From positions 29,938,472 to 30,002,471 of the forward strand of contig NC_089276.1 of the NCBI RefSeq assembly GCF_963678975.1: a stretch of DNA of 64,000 bases, given 5' to 3'. Made by a program: the position numbers and the translations under genes. Below, piece after piece: positions 10,063-53,464 of the stretch. The notes beneath the pieces are model-generated. The model had not been told where the DNA came from. It did no database searches and worked only from the letters and a program-made list of their open reading frames with translations. Numbering within the stretch: the stretch's first letter is position 1; each line of letters starts with the position of its first letter. Origin of the DNA: Dysidea avara (taxonomy: Eukaryota; Porifera; Demospongiae; Dictyoceratida; Dysideidae).

Positions 10063-10793
10063 GATAGCTACTGCTCGAGCTACTGCTCTATACAGAATCT
10101 TTGGGGAAATGCCGGAAAATGCTACGTACATACTAATAAACCGGAAACGGGAATTTCTCACTTGGCGAATCAACATTCATTTGACTTCTTACAGACCGTC
10201 TAAAATCACGTGATCATGACGCAACTGTTTTACAACCAAAAATCCTGCAGTAGGTTTTGAATGTCAGTTACACTTTTGTGGTGAAGACTTGCTCGGGGAC
10301 TTACACGTAGCCAATCTAGCTACTGTAATGAATCATATACTGATGACGGCTATTGCCGCTCCGGCGTAAACATGATGCCAGGGATCTCTCCCCCCCCCCC
10401 ACCAAATTCCCCAGCTGTGTGCTTCCTACGAAATATGCACCATATATGGATGATGTAATTATGCCTTATAGGAGACAAGTTGTTGTTTTCGGTACCATTA
10501 AAACTATGAGGTAATTTACCAACATCATACTGACTGAGCTACGTAGCTAGCTATAGGGGCTGCCCGGAATACAGAAAGTGACGGAACACTTTTTACCCTC
10601 GAGTTACCCCAGTACCTGTTCAGTTACTTTGTAACCCCCTGTATCTGTTCCGTCGGCTGACATTAAATGAGTTATCCTTGCATGAATCCGACATGCAGAC
10701 AGAGTGACAGTGAGACTGGCCAGAATTCGAAGTTCCCAAGAATCTGTGGTCACCATGGATACTGTAAATTTAATGGAAGTAGCTATACAGTAC
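10063..10793. promoter_or_regulatory. upstream region of the 9-10 kb kinase; no gene
   Basis: The minus-strand promoter of the kinase should lie here. A CACGTGATCATG stretch (about 10207-10218) includes an E-box-like CACGTG core roughly 145 bp upstream of the chosen ATG. A C-run lies at 10390-10401. No TATA box is clear. Assignment as a promoter is inference from position. Confidence 0.3.
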
Positions 10794-11238
10794 CAGGGGC
10801 GGATCCAGGAGCTGGCAAGGGGAGGGGCACAAACAGGATAAGTTGTGGAGACTGCATTTTTGAAGCAACAAATAATCACTTCTTAGTAGTGTCTCACTGT
10901 TGATTTTAGCCATTTTGGCCTTTCAGATGGTTGTGAAGCCTTAAAAGCTGTGTAAAAGGTTCTAAATGTCTTAAACAGCAACACGATAATTATTTTAGAG
11001 GCGCTTAGTAGGCACAAAGGTGCTGGATGGGTGTTTTACAGCTAGTTTGACTTTGGTTCGCTTTGGTTTCAAGTGATAAATGTTAGTAAAATGTGCATAT
11101 TTTCATGAGTTGATAAATTGATCTTGTCCTGACAAAGTTTAGTAGCTATTTTAATCAGAAGCATGGCTGGCTCCTCCACAAGGTGAAAGGGGGGGGGGGG
11201 GCATTTGCCCCAAATGCCCCATCCTGGATCCGCCATTG
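10794..11238. mobile_element. CAGGGGCGGATCC-type hAT-like MITE
   Basis: Ends CAGGGGCGGATCCAGG and CCTGGATCCGCCATTG form a 16-bp inverted repeat with two mismatches, flanked by the 5-bp direct repeat AGTAC (10789-10793 and 11239-11243). The interior is non-coding and has a G run at 11188-11200. A second element with the same kind of terminus and 5-bp duplication sits at 44191-44492. Confidence 0.8.
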
Positions 11239-11299
11239 AGTACTTTATTTCAGGTGTGTGTACATATAATAGCTAATAAATTTAAAAAAACTATAATAA

Positions 11300-12490
11300 T
11301 AGTTCATTAGATGATCATTATTAGTGTGACTTTACAGACTAGCTAGCTCATTAACAAGTGTACAGGCAAATACGTGACCCGCTCTGCGAAAAGGGGTCTT
11401 ATAGCCTTTCCAAATTGTCAAGTTTGACTAATTATAACTCCTCATGTTTTTAATTTATCACCATCATAATTATTACACCAAGCCATAGTGGCAGTGCTAC
11501 GTTAGGGGTATAAGGAGACTACATTTCAGGATGATACCACATTCACAAGTCAAGTTACAGGTTGCCAAGTACATGCAGATGTAATTGAAAAGGCTATAAG
11601 ACCCCAGGCTTTTTTGCAGACCGGGTCACATATAATATTATGGTATATAATTGGAAAGTAATTATAATTCACATAGTGTCCTGAGGAATACATCATTTTG
11701 ACAACTGCAAAATATTCCAAAAGATTTTCCTGTAGTGGCAGTAACTTGTTAATGAGGCACATGTCTTACACGTTGTCATGAAATGAAATCAATTATGTCA
11801 TCTTCCAAAAGAGGATTTATGCCTATAAATCATCTATGTTTTGCATTCAGATCAAAACCCCAAATTTTTTTTAGAATCAGTAATTTAGTATTTGTGACCC
11901 CTACACTCCTAGTTCACCATAATTTATTTTGAAATTTAGTATGGGAAACAAGTGTGACATTGGTGAAACTGCAATCTTTTTAAAGAGCTTTATAAACCTC
12001 TAATACGTATGTTTCTATGCACCCAATCAGTATATAGAAAACTACATGTTCACCTAATTACCTAGCCAGCTCCTGAATCTCCATGACTTGCAGTCCTCAT
12101 CCGACTTCTCAACTGATCATACATTGATCCTTCCTCTAGTTTAAAGTGACAATTAGCGAGATCTTGACATACACATGAATCCTCTTTTGGAAGATGACAT
12201 AATTGATTGCATTTCATGACAACATGTAAGGCATGTGCCTCATTAACAAGTTACTGCCACTACAGGAAAATCTTTTGGAATATTTTGCAGTTGTCAAAAT
12301 GATGTATTCCTCAGGACACTATGTGACTTACTTTCCCATTATATACCATAATATTGTATTTGCTTATGCTTAACCATAGTGATACACTTGTTAATGAGCT
12401 AGTACCTAGAAAATGACCTTGTTCACATTTGTATTAGGCCTTGCTGATTTTGTAAAGTCACACTAATAATGATTACAGTACCTAATGAGA
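11300..12490. repeat. large foldback element with a MITE inserted in one arm
   Basis: Inner arms 11637-11822 and 12177-12362 are reverse complements over about 185 bp (for example CTGTAGTGGCAGTAACTTG and its mirror). Outer arms pair 11310-11370 with 12375-12478 (TCATTATTAGTGTGACTTTA and its mirror). The left arm is split by a TA-flanked MITE at 11373-11630; the right arm has no such gap. The spacer (11823-12176) has no gene. Confidence 0.8.
11373..11630. mobile_element. GTGACC-TIR MITE, copy 1
   Basis: Inverted ends start with (C/T)GTGACCCG and share CTGCGAAAA then GGGGTCTTATAGCC, about 40 bp in all, with TA on both sides. It belongs to the same family as the elements at 13395-13634, 38064-38302, 39656-39906 and 43874-44110. 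Confidence 0.75.
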
Positions 12491-12510
12491 TATTATATTT
12501 TATATTAGCT

Positions 12511-12523
12511 ACACACACGCACG

Positions 12524-12558
<35 letters not shown>

Positions 12559-12593
12559 CACACACACACACTACACACACACAATTTACTATG
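12511..12593. repeat. (CA)n microsatellite with CG and TA interruptions
   Basis: Mostly CA dinucleotides, with GCAC units at the left end and two ACTAC interruptions. Confidence 0.95.
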
Positions 12594-12764
12594 AATACAC
12601 CAGAACAGTGATTGAACACAATGTTTGGTATATTTCAGAGATAACAACACACCAGTTTTCAATAATTGACTAACTGGTATACCACAGAGGTGAGGTGTTT
12701 TGCTGTATATTATGTGAGCATACTTTACAAACACAATAATAATGGCAATATTTAAAATTAAAAT

Positions 12765-31910
<19,146 letters not shown>

Positions 31911-32410
31911 CTATAAGGCAGATACATGTAACAAGATATACACATAGTTATTCCGAATCATTTTCCTTGCTATACATAAAGTACATCTGTGAAACTGTAC
32001 AAATGTTACAGGTATGGTCATCCACCATAAATAGACTTGAATATGAAACATGATCTGCAGAAGAGATTTTCCATAAACATCCAATCTTGTCAACGTAACT
32101 TTGCTTCAAGTAGAAGGCAAAATTAGGGATCAAAGAAAAGAAAAAAAGTAGCTAATGAAACAAGGGAATCAAGAGAGGCTGTTCAGCCTCCATCTGTTGC
32201 TTTGACTGAGGCCTTTTAGCTGCTAAAGATGTATTTTGTTGGTGGAGTTGTGTGCATGCACTGGTGTGGGTGTGAGTGTGAATGTGCATATGTACAGTTT
32301 GTGTGTGCACTCAGTGTGTGCTAGGTGTGTGTCTGGTTTATGGTGTCACCAAACCTCTTTATAGTATGCATAATTAATATGCATTCAAGTCACTGTTTAC
32401 AATATTTTAC

Positions 32411-33011
32411 TAACTCTGTGACTGATTTCTTCTTAGAAGCAATCTTAGCAAACTTTTTAGGAACAGCGATGGTAGTATCAGGCTTGTCTTTCTGATCAAG
32501 CTGCAAACAGTACAACAAGCACATGCATGGTATGAATAATCATTGGATCAAGATCAAAAATGAAGCCAATTACCACTATGAAAAGATGCATGCTCTTTAA
32601 GCATATTATTAGGATTTAGTTGGCCCACAAAATTTTTCTTACTTTGGGTATATTATAATAATACAACAAGCTAGGACTGTGCCTAATTATAATCTTTTGT
32701 TGTTGTTGTTAAATATGAAGTATAAGGTTTGCAGGCTATACTGATAGGAGCAAGCATGAAGGAAATAATTAGTAAAAATGGCAGGTAATAGCTCTACATG
32801 CTCTAAAAACACTTTTTGTAAAGTTGTACTGTGTATAATAGTTTCAGAAAACTTGACCCTTTCTGACAAGTACAATCCCATTTTGCTAATTAGAAAATGA
32901 TAAAATAAAAAATACTACATTCATGCATATATTATATATACACAATATACTGTAACTTACATTACTACAACTAAATCGTGTTCTCTTGGCAATGCTTGCT
33001 TGGCAACATAC
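32411..33011 (-). CDS. two candidate linker exons between TKL kinase and SH2-1
   Basis: Exon 32961-33011 (17 codons, VCCQASIAKRTRFSCSN; TTTTAG|GTATGT, AAT|GTAAGT) and exon 32411-32500 (30 codons, LDQKDKPDTTIAVPKKFAKI and on; TTGCAG|CTTGAT, TTA|GTAAAA). Both are phase 0 at both ends, matching the end of the TKL kinase exon. The Lys-rich second piece looks like a flexible linker. The step to 31910 needs two extra bases of phase, so an unseen small exon must exist or the chain ends here. With no domain to anchor them, they rest on splice signals alone. Confidence 0.45.
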
Positions 33012-33453
33012 CTAAAATATGTAAAGTGAGATCATGTTTACAAATTGCAACCCACAATACATTCTCATGTGAAGGATTTATTATTCAACTATTTCAAAAC
33101 ATGTAGGTACGTATAAAATACCCATACTGAATTTAGAAGTCTTTCATGCACAGCCAGTCAAGGGGATTTCAAAGTTGAACTCTTGTACATTTGTCACAAC
33201 ATCCATAAGTAATCAAATGTACCTGGGAGTATTCTACCTGTAAACTTGAGTATATATGACACAAACAGTGAAGCTATATATGCAAAACATACAGTGTAAT
33301 CTAACTTGTACGTGTCATATATAGCTTTCTTGTTTTTATTGCTGTAATTCCAATTAAGTAGCTAAATGAAAGGCTTGTTCGGATACATGCAGTATGGTTG
33401 ATTGTTATATGTGTGACTGTGGTTACTGTTGTATGCAGTATAATTATACTGAC

Positions 33454-34395
33454 CTGATTCCAAATTTCAATTTGCTTGCATGTATCTTTCATTGTTGGAC
33501 GTTCAGCTGGATCGTTATTCAACAGTGACTTTACAAGAGGCTTCAATGCTTTACTTTCTCCAGTAAACTTGTCTAAATAATTTATTCGACGTTCAACTTC
33601 TGTAAATACTACAAGTGTTTTAGCTTTGTGATCCATCTTTGCTAGTTCGGATGGAGTGGGCCATTCATGAGTAACCACAAAAAGCATAATTCCACCATAA
33701 GAGAAAACATCCATTGAAGTACCATAAACTGGATTTTTTGTCATAGCTTCTGGAGGCATGAAATCCGCTGTCCCAGGCATTTTGTTTAGTTTACTATGTG
33801 TAGTCTTTTTGTCAAATTGTATCACCTTAGCCACACCCAGATCTGCAATTTTAGCAACCAGAATGTCATTTCCTTCTGTACATTTTGAAACAAACTTTAA
33901 TAGGATATTATTTGGTGAGAGATCACGATGGATTATTGGGGGCTTTTGAGAGTGAAGGTAGCACAATCCTCTTCCAACATCAAGTAGTACAGTAGCTTTT
34001 ATCATCAGGTGTACTTGTGAGGGAGGCTTCTTAAGGTAGCTAGTTAAACTAGTATCCATCATTTCCATAACCATCACTGGAATATCCGACTGGCCTCGCG
34101 GGTAAAATACTCCTAAAAACCTGACGATTTTGGGATAACTTAGAGAACTGCATCGTTTGCACTCTTCAATAAAGCTATTCACTATGCACGCCTTCTCTTG
34201 AGGAGTTATTCCTTGAAGAAAAATTTGGTGAATCTCTTTGGCAGCACATGGAATACCGCCGTATTTTACGTTGTAAACCACACCATAAGCACCGCGACCT
34301 AGTTCTGTTTTACCTCCCTCACCGTCACCAACATACTCAATCCCAGCGGTAATAGTTAGATCATTCAGATTGCCGTTAGACTTACTATCTGCCAT
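33454..34395 (-). CDS. TKL-type kinase domain exon, probable 5' exon of gene A
   Basis: 314 codons from ATG (MADSKSNGN). Motifs: glycine loop GRGAYG at 33-38, Lys53 (AAKE), HRDLSPNN with D158, DLG (D185), GTADFMPPEA, DVFSYGG at 229, and TEVERRINYLDKF. The domain is complete and its catalytic residues are intact apart from the DLG variant, which is common in TKL kinases. It is about half identical to the kinase at 9142-10062, including the end signature. The donor CAG|GTCAGT at 33454/33453 is phase 0; reading through gives 55 non-kinase residues. Position, strand and phase suit splicing to the linker exons and then SH2-1, but it could also be a separate short gene. Confidence 0.85.
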
Positions 34396-35036
34396 AATAG
34401 ATAAATACACCAGATGCCTCGAATTCTAGGCAACTATATCATAGTTCAGGAATTAGCAGGTACCGGGTCGAGTTACGATGTCCTGACGACGCCGGGCAAC
34501 GCGTTACTAGCCTCGCTTCGCCATGCGCCCGCCCCAATTTCCAATTTGGGCAGTCAGCCAGTCACGTTGTTTTCAGCGGCAGCATGTACAAAAACTAGTC
34601 GTTGTTGTTGTTTGTTTTTTTGCGAAGGGCACTGGTGTTGCGGTCCGGCTGGCAAATGCACACTGGCTACTACTTATTATTGCATGCACGCGCGCCGGCG
34701 TAGCCCTCCCCCCCAAATAAATACCCGGGTAACACGAGACAAGATCGAGATACTCTAATAGAGCAGTCAGTCAAATACTCTCACCACATATAACGACATG
34801 CACTATTGGAATCATCTATAGTTGCTAAGTGTGAAAAAAAAACTAGCATCTGCATGCAGCACTATAATATCCCATGCATGGGGCCATGCCGGCTCGGGCC
34901 ATGGGCACACTGACTTAGCCTGCTAAGGATATTATAATGCACATGGTCTCAGTTGTGTATGCCATTCTTTAGGTCCATAATAACTATGGTTAATGGCTAT
35001 AGCTAGCTGAACTGCTCATGACTGTCACTTGTCCCT
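34396..35036. promoter_or_regulatory. upstream region of gene A; no gene
   Basis: More GC-rich than its surroundings near 34480-34560 and 34680-34730, as a promoter-proximal stretch might be. A MITE-like hairpin (GGGCCATGCCGG...GGGCCATGGGC) lies at 34863-34945, and the ACTCTAATAGAGCAGTCA motif at 34751-34768. Promoter status is inference from position only. Confidence 0.3.
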
Positions 35037-35038
35037 TA

Positions 35039-35875
35039 TCAAGACACACGGTAGTGTGTCGTGCGGCCCAAGAAGCCGGCGCGCAACCCCGTGAGTATAT
35101 TGACAGGAAGAAAGAAAACGCAATTTTCGCACCTCCGTAGCTCTGTGCTGCCTTGATGAAACAAGACAAATTTTGCTGTGTACATTCCCTCCAACTTCAG
35201 TACTCCACATTCGAAATTTGAGCGAAATCGCTTCAGGAATTCCTGAGATATGCGACTTCAAAAATTGGCTTAGTTTCTTCGTTTTTTTTCTTCTTATTTT
35301 CTTCCTCTTTTCGCACACTTACAAAAACTGCTATAAAACGCGAACGCGTTATCCGATTGCCTTGAAATTTGGCACACAGAAGGGGGTATAAAGGCATATC
35401 TCGGTACCAACTTTGGCTGGAATACCATAAACAGGCAAAGAGTTATGAGCGATTATGCACGAAAAATAACACCAATATGTTGTCACGCCTACAGGGTAAA
35501 CCGCGTATGGGAAGAAGCTGAAAATCGGTGGGTGAATAGGTTAACTATTGAACCTCAAACCTTTTGTGGTTTGAAAGAAATCGAGCTAAAAACCAGGAAG
35601 ATACAGCGAAAAAATCAACAGTGTGTAACAATTACGCAATCGAGATTAGCTATTTTTTATATTTTATTATTATTATTATTATGCTTGCCACGCCTACCAG
35701 ATAAACCACTTGAGGTAATGCCTTGAAAATCGCTGTACAGATGGAGTTATCATCTTAGAAAGGCTCTTCAATGGTGTAGAAGAATCAGACTTAAAGCCAC
35801 GGAGTTATAACACGAAATCCAACTTGGTGTAGCAAGTGCGAGATCGAGATACTCTAATAGAGCAGTCATCCTAAT
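35039..35875 (+). repeat. repeat A, copy 4 (most diverged)
   Basis: Complete head (TCAAG, hairpin GACACAC-GGTA-GTGTGTC at 35043-35060, GGCCCAAGAAGCCGGCGCGC) and body, diverged from copies 1-3. It ends with the same GAGATCGAGATACTCTAATA leader. As with the other heads, the base before TC is A. Confidence 0.75.
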
Positions 35876-35879
35876 AGAG

Positions 35880-38045
35880 CAGTCACCCTGAACAGAATTC
35901 AAGAGATCAGTTAGAAATAAGTAACCTGTATAGAGATCAGCTACAAACAAATCACCCTGTAGAGAGTTCAGCTACAAACAATTCACCCTGTTCAGACATC
36001 AGTTAGAAGAAGTTTTCTTGTAGAGAGTTCAGTTACAAACAAATCACCCTGTTGAAAGATCAGCTAGAAGATGTCACCTTGTAGATAGTTCAGTTACAAA
36101 GAAACCACCATGTAGAGAATTCAGCTACAAACTATAGTGACCCTGTAGATACATCAGCTAGAAGAAGTTACCTTGTAGAGAGTTCAGCTACAAAGGAACC
36201 ATTCTGTAAAGAGCTCAGCTGCAAACAAATCACCTATACAGAATTCAGCTACAAACAAATCACCCTGTAGAGAGATCAGCTAGAAGAAGTTACCTTATAG
36301 GGAGTTCAGCTACAAACAAATCACCCTGTAGAGAGTTAAGTTACAAAGAAACCACCATGTAGAGAGATCAGCTGCAAAAAAAATCAATCACTCTGTAGAG
36401 AGTTCAGCTAGAAGAAGTCACCTTGTAGAGAGTTAAGCTGCAAATAAATCACCCTGTAGAGAATTCAGCTACAAACAAATCACCCTGTAGAAAGATCAGC
36501 TAGAAGAAGTTACCTTGTAGAGAGTTCAGCTACAAAGAAACCACCATGTAGAGAGTTCAGCTGCAAACAAATCACCTGTAGAGAGTTCAGCTAGAAACAA
36601 GTCACCCTGTAGAGAGATCAGCTAAAAACAAGTCACCCTGTAGAGAATTCAGCTAGAAGAAGTCACATTGTAGAGAGTTCAGCTACAAAGAAACTACCAC
36701 GTAGAGAGTTCAGCTGCAAACAAATCATCCTGTAGAGAGTTCAGCTAGAAGAAGTCACCTTTTAGAGAGTTCAGCTACAAAGCAACCACCATGCAAAAAG
36801 TTCAGCTGCAAAAAACTCAATCACCTTGTAGAAAGATCAGCTAGAAGAAGTTACCTTGTAGAGAGTTCAGCTACAAAGAAACCACCATGTAGAGAGTTCA
36901 GCTGCACCTGTAGAGAGTTCAGCTAGAAACAAGTCACCCTGTAGAGAGTTCAGCTAGAAGAAGTCACATTGTAGAGAGTTCAGCTACAATGAAACTCCCA
37001 TGTAGAGAGTTCAGCTGCAAACAAATCACCCTGTAGAGAACTCAGCTACAAACCTATATGCAGTGTAAAAAGATCAGCTAGAAGAAGTTACCTTGTAGAG
37101 AGTTCAGCTACAACGAAACCACCATGTAGAGAGTACAGCTACAAACAAATCACCTGTAGAGAGTTCAGCTAGAAACAAGTCACCCTGTAGAGAGATCAGC
37201 TAGAAACAAGTCACCTTGTAGAGAGTTCAGCTAGAAGAAGTCACATTGTAGAGAGTTCAGCTACAAAGAAACCACCATTTAGAGAGTTCAGCTGCAAACA
37301 AATCACCCAGTAGAAAGTTCAGCTATGAACAGATCACCCTGTTGAGAGTTCAGTTAGAAACAAGGAATCCTGTAGAGAGATCACCTAGAAGTATCACCTT
37401 GTAGAGAGTTCAGCTACAAACAAATCACCTGTAGAGAATTCAGCTGCAAACAAACACCCTGTAGAGAACTCAGCTACAAACAAATCGCCCTGTAGAAAGA
37501 TCAGCTAGAAGAAGTTACCTTGTAGGGATTTCAGCTACAAACAAATCACCCTGTAGAGAGTTCAGCTACAAAGAAACCATTCTGTAAAGAGCTCAGTTGC
37601 AAACAAATCGCTTGTACAGAATTCAGCTACAAACAAATCACCCTGTAGAGAGATCATCTAGAAGAAATCACCTTGTAGATAGTTCAGCTACAAACAAATC
37701 ACCCTGTAGAAAGATCAGTTAGAAGAAGTTACCTTGGAGAAAGTTCAGCTACAAAGAAACCATTTTGTAAAGAGCTCAGCTGCAAACAAATCACCTGTAC
37801 AGAATTCAACTACGAACAAATCACCCTGTAGAGAGATCAGCTATAAGAAGTTACCTTGTAGATAGTTCAGCTACAAACAAATCTCCCTGTAGAGAGATCA
37901 GCTAGAAGAAATTACCTTGTAGAGAGTTCAGCTACAAAGAAACCACCATGTAGATAGTTCAGCTACAAACAAATCACCCTGTAGAGAGAGCAATTAGAAG
38001 AAGTCACCTTGTAGAGTGTTCAGTTACAAAGAAACCACCATGGAG
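35880..38045 (+). repeat. 31-bp satellite array 3
   Basis: About 70 units in the same orientation as array 1 and directly downstream of repeat A copy 4. The GATCAGCTAGAAGAAGTTAC variant recurs at 36495, 36837 and 37074, so the higher-order period varies (about 8-11 units). It ends at CACCATGGAG. Confidence 0.9.
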
Positions 38046-38063
38046 ATTTCTGTAATCAATATA

Positions 38064-38302
38064 TGTGATCGGATTTGCGAAAAGGGGTCTTCCACACACA
38101 TCCAATTCCGTAAACGTTGGAGACCATAACTCAGTGTTCAAGTAACATATTAACCTGAAAATTTCACGATGTATTCAGCTATAGTGGTGCTCACCACTGC
38201 CCAAATATCAAGGCAATAGCTCTTTCCAATCTGAAGTTATCAATTGTCAAAATTGGCAAATTGGATGTGTGTGGAAGACCCCTTTTCGCAAATGCGGTCA
38301 CA
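38064..38302. mobile_element. GTGACC-TIR MITE, copy 3
   Basis: Ends TGTGATCGGATTTGCGAAAA and TGTGACCGCATTTGCGAAAA (right end, mirrored) agree over about 44 bp, including GGGGTCTTCCACACACATCC, with TA on both sides. Non-coding. Confidence 0.85.
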
Positions 38303-38359
38303 TATGTATTATACAGTATATATAATTAGTACATTTACTGATAAAATATTTAAAGTACA

Positions 38360-38800
38360 TCTACTTCATCTTTTCTTCTTCCTGTAGTAAAGAAAAAAAC
38401 ATAGGTTAAAAAAGTCCCAAAGCTGGCCATAGGCCGGCTTTGGGGTATACAAATACAAAAAGAAATGAAATCTAATCCAAAACAGCCAAGCTGTAAAAAA
38501 AGTGTGCGACCCTCAGAAAGGCTATGGTGAAAAAAGATGTGAAATCCAAGGTGGCGGCCAAGAAATGGCTGTGATGGTAGGTTAATGGTAAAAAATTTAA
38601 TAATGACAATTCAGGTGAATTTTTGTGCCAAGACCAAGCGGCACCAAATTCACCTGAATTGTTGTTATTAAAATTTTTACCATTAACCTACCATCACAGC
38701 CATTTCTTGGCCGCCACCTTGGATTTCACATCTTTTTTCACCATAGCCTTTCTGAGGGCCGCACACTTTTTTTACAGCTTGGCTGTTTTGGATTAGATAT
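38360..38800. repeat. foldback element F, copy 3
   Basis: Complete symmetric arms of about 155 bp (38475-38630 and 38640-38795) around a 10-base loop AAGACCAAGC. The asymmetric tail at its left (CTTTTCTTCTTCCTGTAGTA, CCGGCTTTGGGG) matches copy 2's right tail. Confidence 0.85.
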
Positions 38801-38974
38801 ATATAACTCTTGATCAATGTAGTCCACTTAAAAAGTAATATATTTATGAATAAAACCGCTCTGTACAGCATCAAAATTTTCAGTCCTGAAACATATAAAA
38901 TAGTTTTAGTTTCTGGGGACTCCCTGCTCCATATACCTACTATCCTGGGCACCCCCTGCCAAATCCTGGATATG

Positions 38975-39390
38975 CCCCTGTAAACTCTTCAAATGACTGA
39001 TCATGACACTCTATAATAGTTGGGTCATGTGGGAGATTTCAGATTTGTACTTGTATTTGTCTTGCTTTTAATTTGTATATATATACCATTGTGGGGCTGC
39101 ATATATGTCTTCCTTTTAAACTACTGGAGTCACCACCTGCATAGTTTATAGTGTATTCAATTTGATAGAATTAATGTCTAAAACTCCCTGCTAGCCACAC
39201 ACTTTCTAGTACCATTCTTGCTGGATCCTAGAGAGTTGTTGATAAAATCAATCCCTAACAATGTGTCATCATGCAATATTCTAATGCAGCATAAATTCCA
39301 TCTTATAGGAACAGATACATGTATTGGTTGAGTCTTCATGGCATAGAATAGCAATGGTATGTAGGTGTTTCAGAAATTTAGGACTTTTAT
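38975..39390 (+). repeat. duplicated segment D, empty-site copy
   Basis: Matches 61353-61381 plus 62922-63265, including TGTAAACTCTTCAAATGACT, CCACCTGCATAGTTTA and AACTCCCTGCTAG. The copy here lacks the LINE sequence present at 61.4-62.9 kb. Confidence 0.8.
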
Positions 39391-39655
39391 ATATGCTCAA
39401 TATTATTGCCAATCTCAGTGTGTTGGGGTTAGCTACTTTGGCACGTACAGTACTTTAAATCTGAAAAAGGTACATTTTTTCTCTGGGGAGCTCCCCATGT
39501 ATTTTAAAGGAAAATTTGGCACAATTGAATTAGGAAGCCATCTAACAATCTGGACCATCTTGAAACTGCAGTTGCATCTAGCTGTAAATTTGTATATGTA
39601 ATGAGAATAACTTCAGCGTTTATTGGATCTCGATCTTTGTATATATATATATATA

Positions 39656-39906
39656 TGTGACTGGGCCTGCGAAAATAGGGCATGTGGGCACATGATTTTT
39701 GCCTACTTTTTCAAACGTTCATTACTCATAACTTTTTGTACCATTATGCTATGGCAATGAAATTTTTAGCTCTTAGTAAGCATTTAAATGGCGTTATGAT
39801 GCAAGTTACAGAATACAAATATTCTGTTCCAATACTGAGATATGACCTGTAGAGTGATGGAGTGTAGTTTGTGCCCACATGCCCTGTTTTCGCAGGCCCG
39901 GTCACA
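39656..39906. mobile_element. GTGACC-TIR MITE, copy 4
   Basis: Inverted ends of 36 bp with two mismatches, starting TGTGACTGGGCCTGCGAAAA, flanked by TA inside a TA-rich tract. From 39907 to 40730 I see no gene and no clear repeat. Confidence 0.85.
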
Positions 39907-40730
39907 TATATGCTTTATGGTGAGCAAAATATGTTTCACCTATACAGCACAATTGTCAATACAATTGTGTATACCCATAGGCAAGTGACTATCTCAAATC
40001 TAAAGTGGAGGTGCCACAATGATGCAATGATACCTAAGGTGGAGTAACTGTTGTGGTTTCAATTACAGCATTGCTTTGCCAACTTTGAAGTGGTTGTACT
40101 TTTGAGTTGATGACACAACCATCAGAAAATATTGTTGTGGAGCTGAAAATTGCTTGAAGTAACTACGCACTTTAAAGTAAGCACCAGTGAATACCTTCCA
40201 TCTGACAGTACATTTAAAAAAAAAGTTTCAAAGGACTCTGCATACATTACAAGGCTTGAAATCACAAATTTACTTTTTTATTATGTAACACACATAAGAT
40301 TTCCATGATGGTCAACGTGTGGACAAACCCCATAGCAATTCTCATCCTCACTGGAGCTTGGATGACAGAGCAATCCCAAGTTAAACGTGTGTTATTTTGT
40401 GCCAGGTTTCTATTGGGAAAAATAGAGATCAGATACTGGAAAGCCTAGTAATGGCTATTAAATGTAGACTATTAAAGTTCTATCAAACACTAGAATGTGA
40501 AGAAATTTATATTTGAAAATTTTAATTCATTTCCTGTGAATACAATAGCATTTTGTGTGCCACACCTATTCAGTAAACTATATAATAGAGAAAAGCCTTT
40601 CTAAAAGTGCATATATATACACTTTGGAGTATTCATTGGAATATCTATATTTTAAATATTATAGGATTAGTAAAAAAAATGATAAACATATGTTACAATC
40701 ATGCAAGTGTTTCATTGGTGTGAACTGAGT

Positions 40731-41315
<585 letters not shown>

Positions 41316-41805
41316 TTATCAAACGCTGAACCAGACATACCAATGTGACTGAGCCAGCATTGCATTTGGCATTCTCTTCTAATATTATAGCTAATCACTT
41401 GTTTCAAGCAGTGTTTTAGCACATGCATACATGGTGTAGTACATACAGCTTTTACCAAGTTATATACTACATTGCGTGTTTTTGTCAGTAGATAACACTG
41501 CTTGAAGGTTCTTAGTTTACTAATTTGTTAAGCTACTTTACTGTGGTTGTACCCAGTTATACTGATAGTAAAATGTCAGTAACTTTAAGTATATGGAACA
41601 TAATTATTTTACTAAGTTTTAAACTCTCAGTAAAATATCAGTGAATGCGGGTTTACTGAAAAAATACTAAAATAACAAACAATTAACTGTTCCATATACT
41701 GGGGATATACCACTGTAGTAAACTAAGAAACTTTAAGCAGTGTAACATTCTGGTATTTTAAAGAGCATAAAATATCATTGGAAAAAGCCGTATGGTTATG
41801 ACCAA

Positions 41806-42015
41806 TTCCAGTTCCAGTATTAGTTCCAGTACTTGATAAATTTCTTTATAGTTCTAGTTCTAGTTTTGAGGAAAGCAAAATTATAGTTCTAGTTCCAGTT
41901 CCTGTCTTAAGGAAAGCAAAATTATTGTTCCAGTTCCAGTTCTAGTTCTAGAACTGGAATAAAAAAGGCTGGAACTGGAATTATTTTAGTTCCAGTACTG
42001 AGAACTGGAACAACA
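41806..42015. repeat. degenerate AGTTCCAG/AGTTCTAG minisatellite
   Basis: Irregular 6- and 12-bp repeats of AGTTCCAGTTCTAG type, switching to the mirror (GAACTGGAA) near 41950. It lies directly beside the left limit of the gene B duplication. Confidence 0.75.
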
Positions 42016-42124
42016 CTACTTTCAATAACTGCTTAACTGGTATACCACAAAAGAGAAGTGTTTTGTTGTATATTATGTGATACTTTACAAACACAATAAT
42101 AATGGCAATATTTTAAATTAAAAT

Positions 42125-53464
<11,340 letters not shown>

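Noticed and set aside
9762-10213. Plus-strand frames over the kinase exon
   Set aside because: Shadows of the minus-strand kinase; no domain and no splice context.
34414-34758. Plus-strand ORF just upstream of gene A
   Set aside because: GC-rich promoter-side DNA; no domain, ends in repeat-like sequence, and the overlapping frame 34523-34720 is as open.
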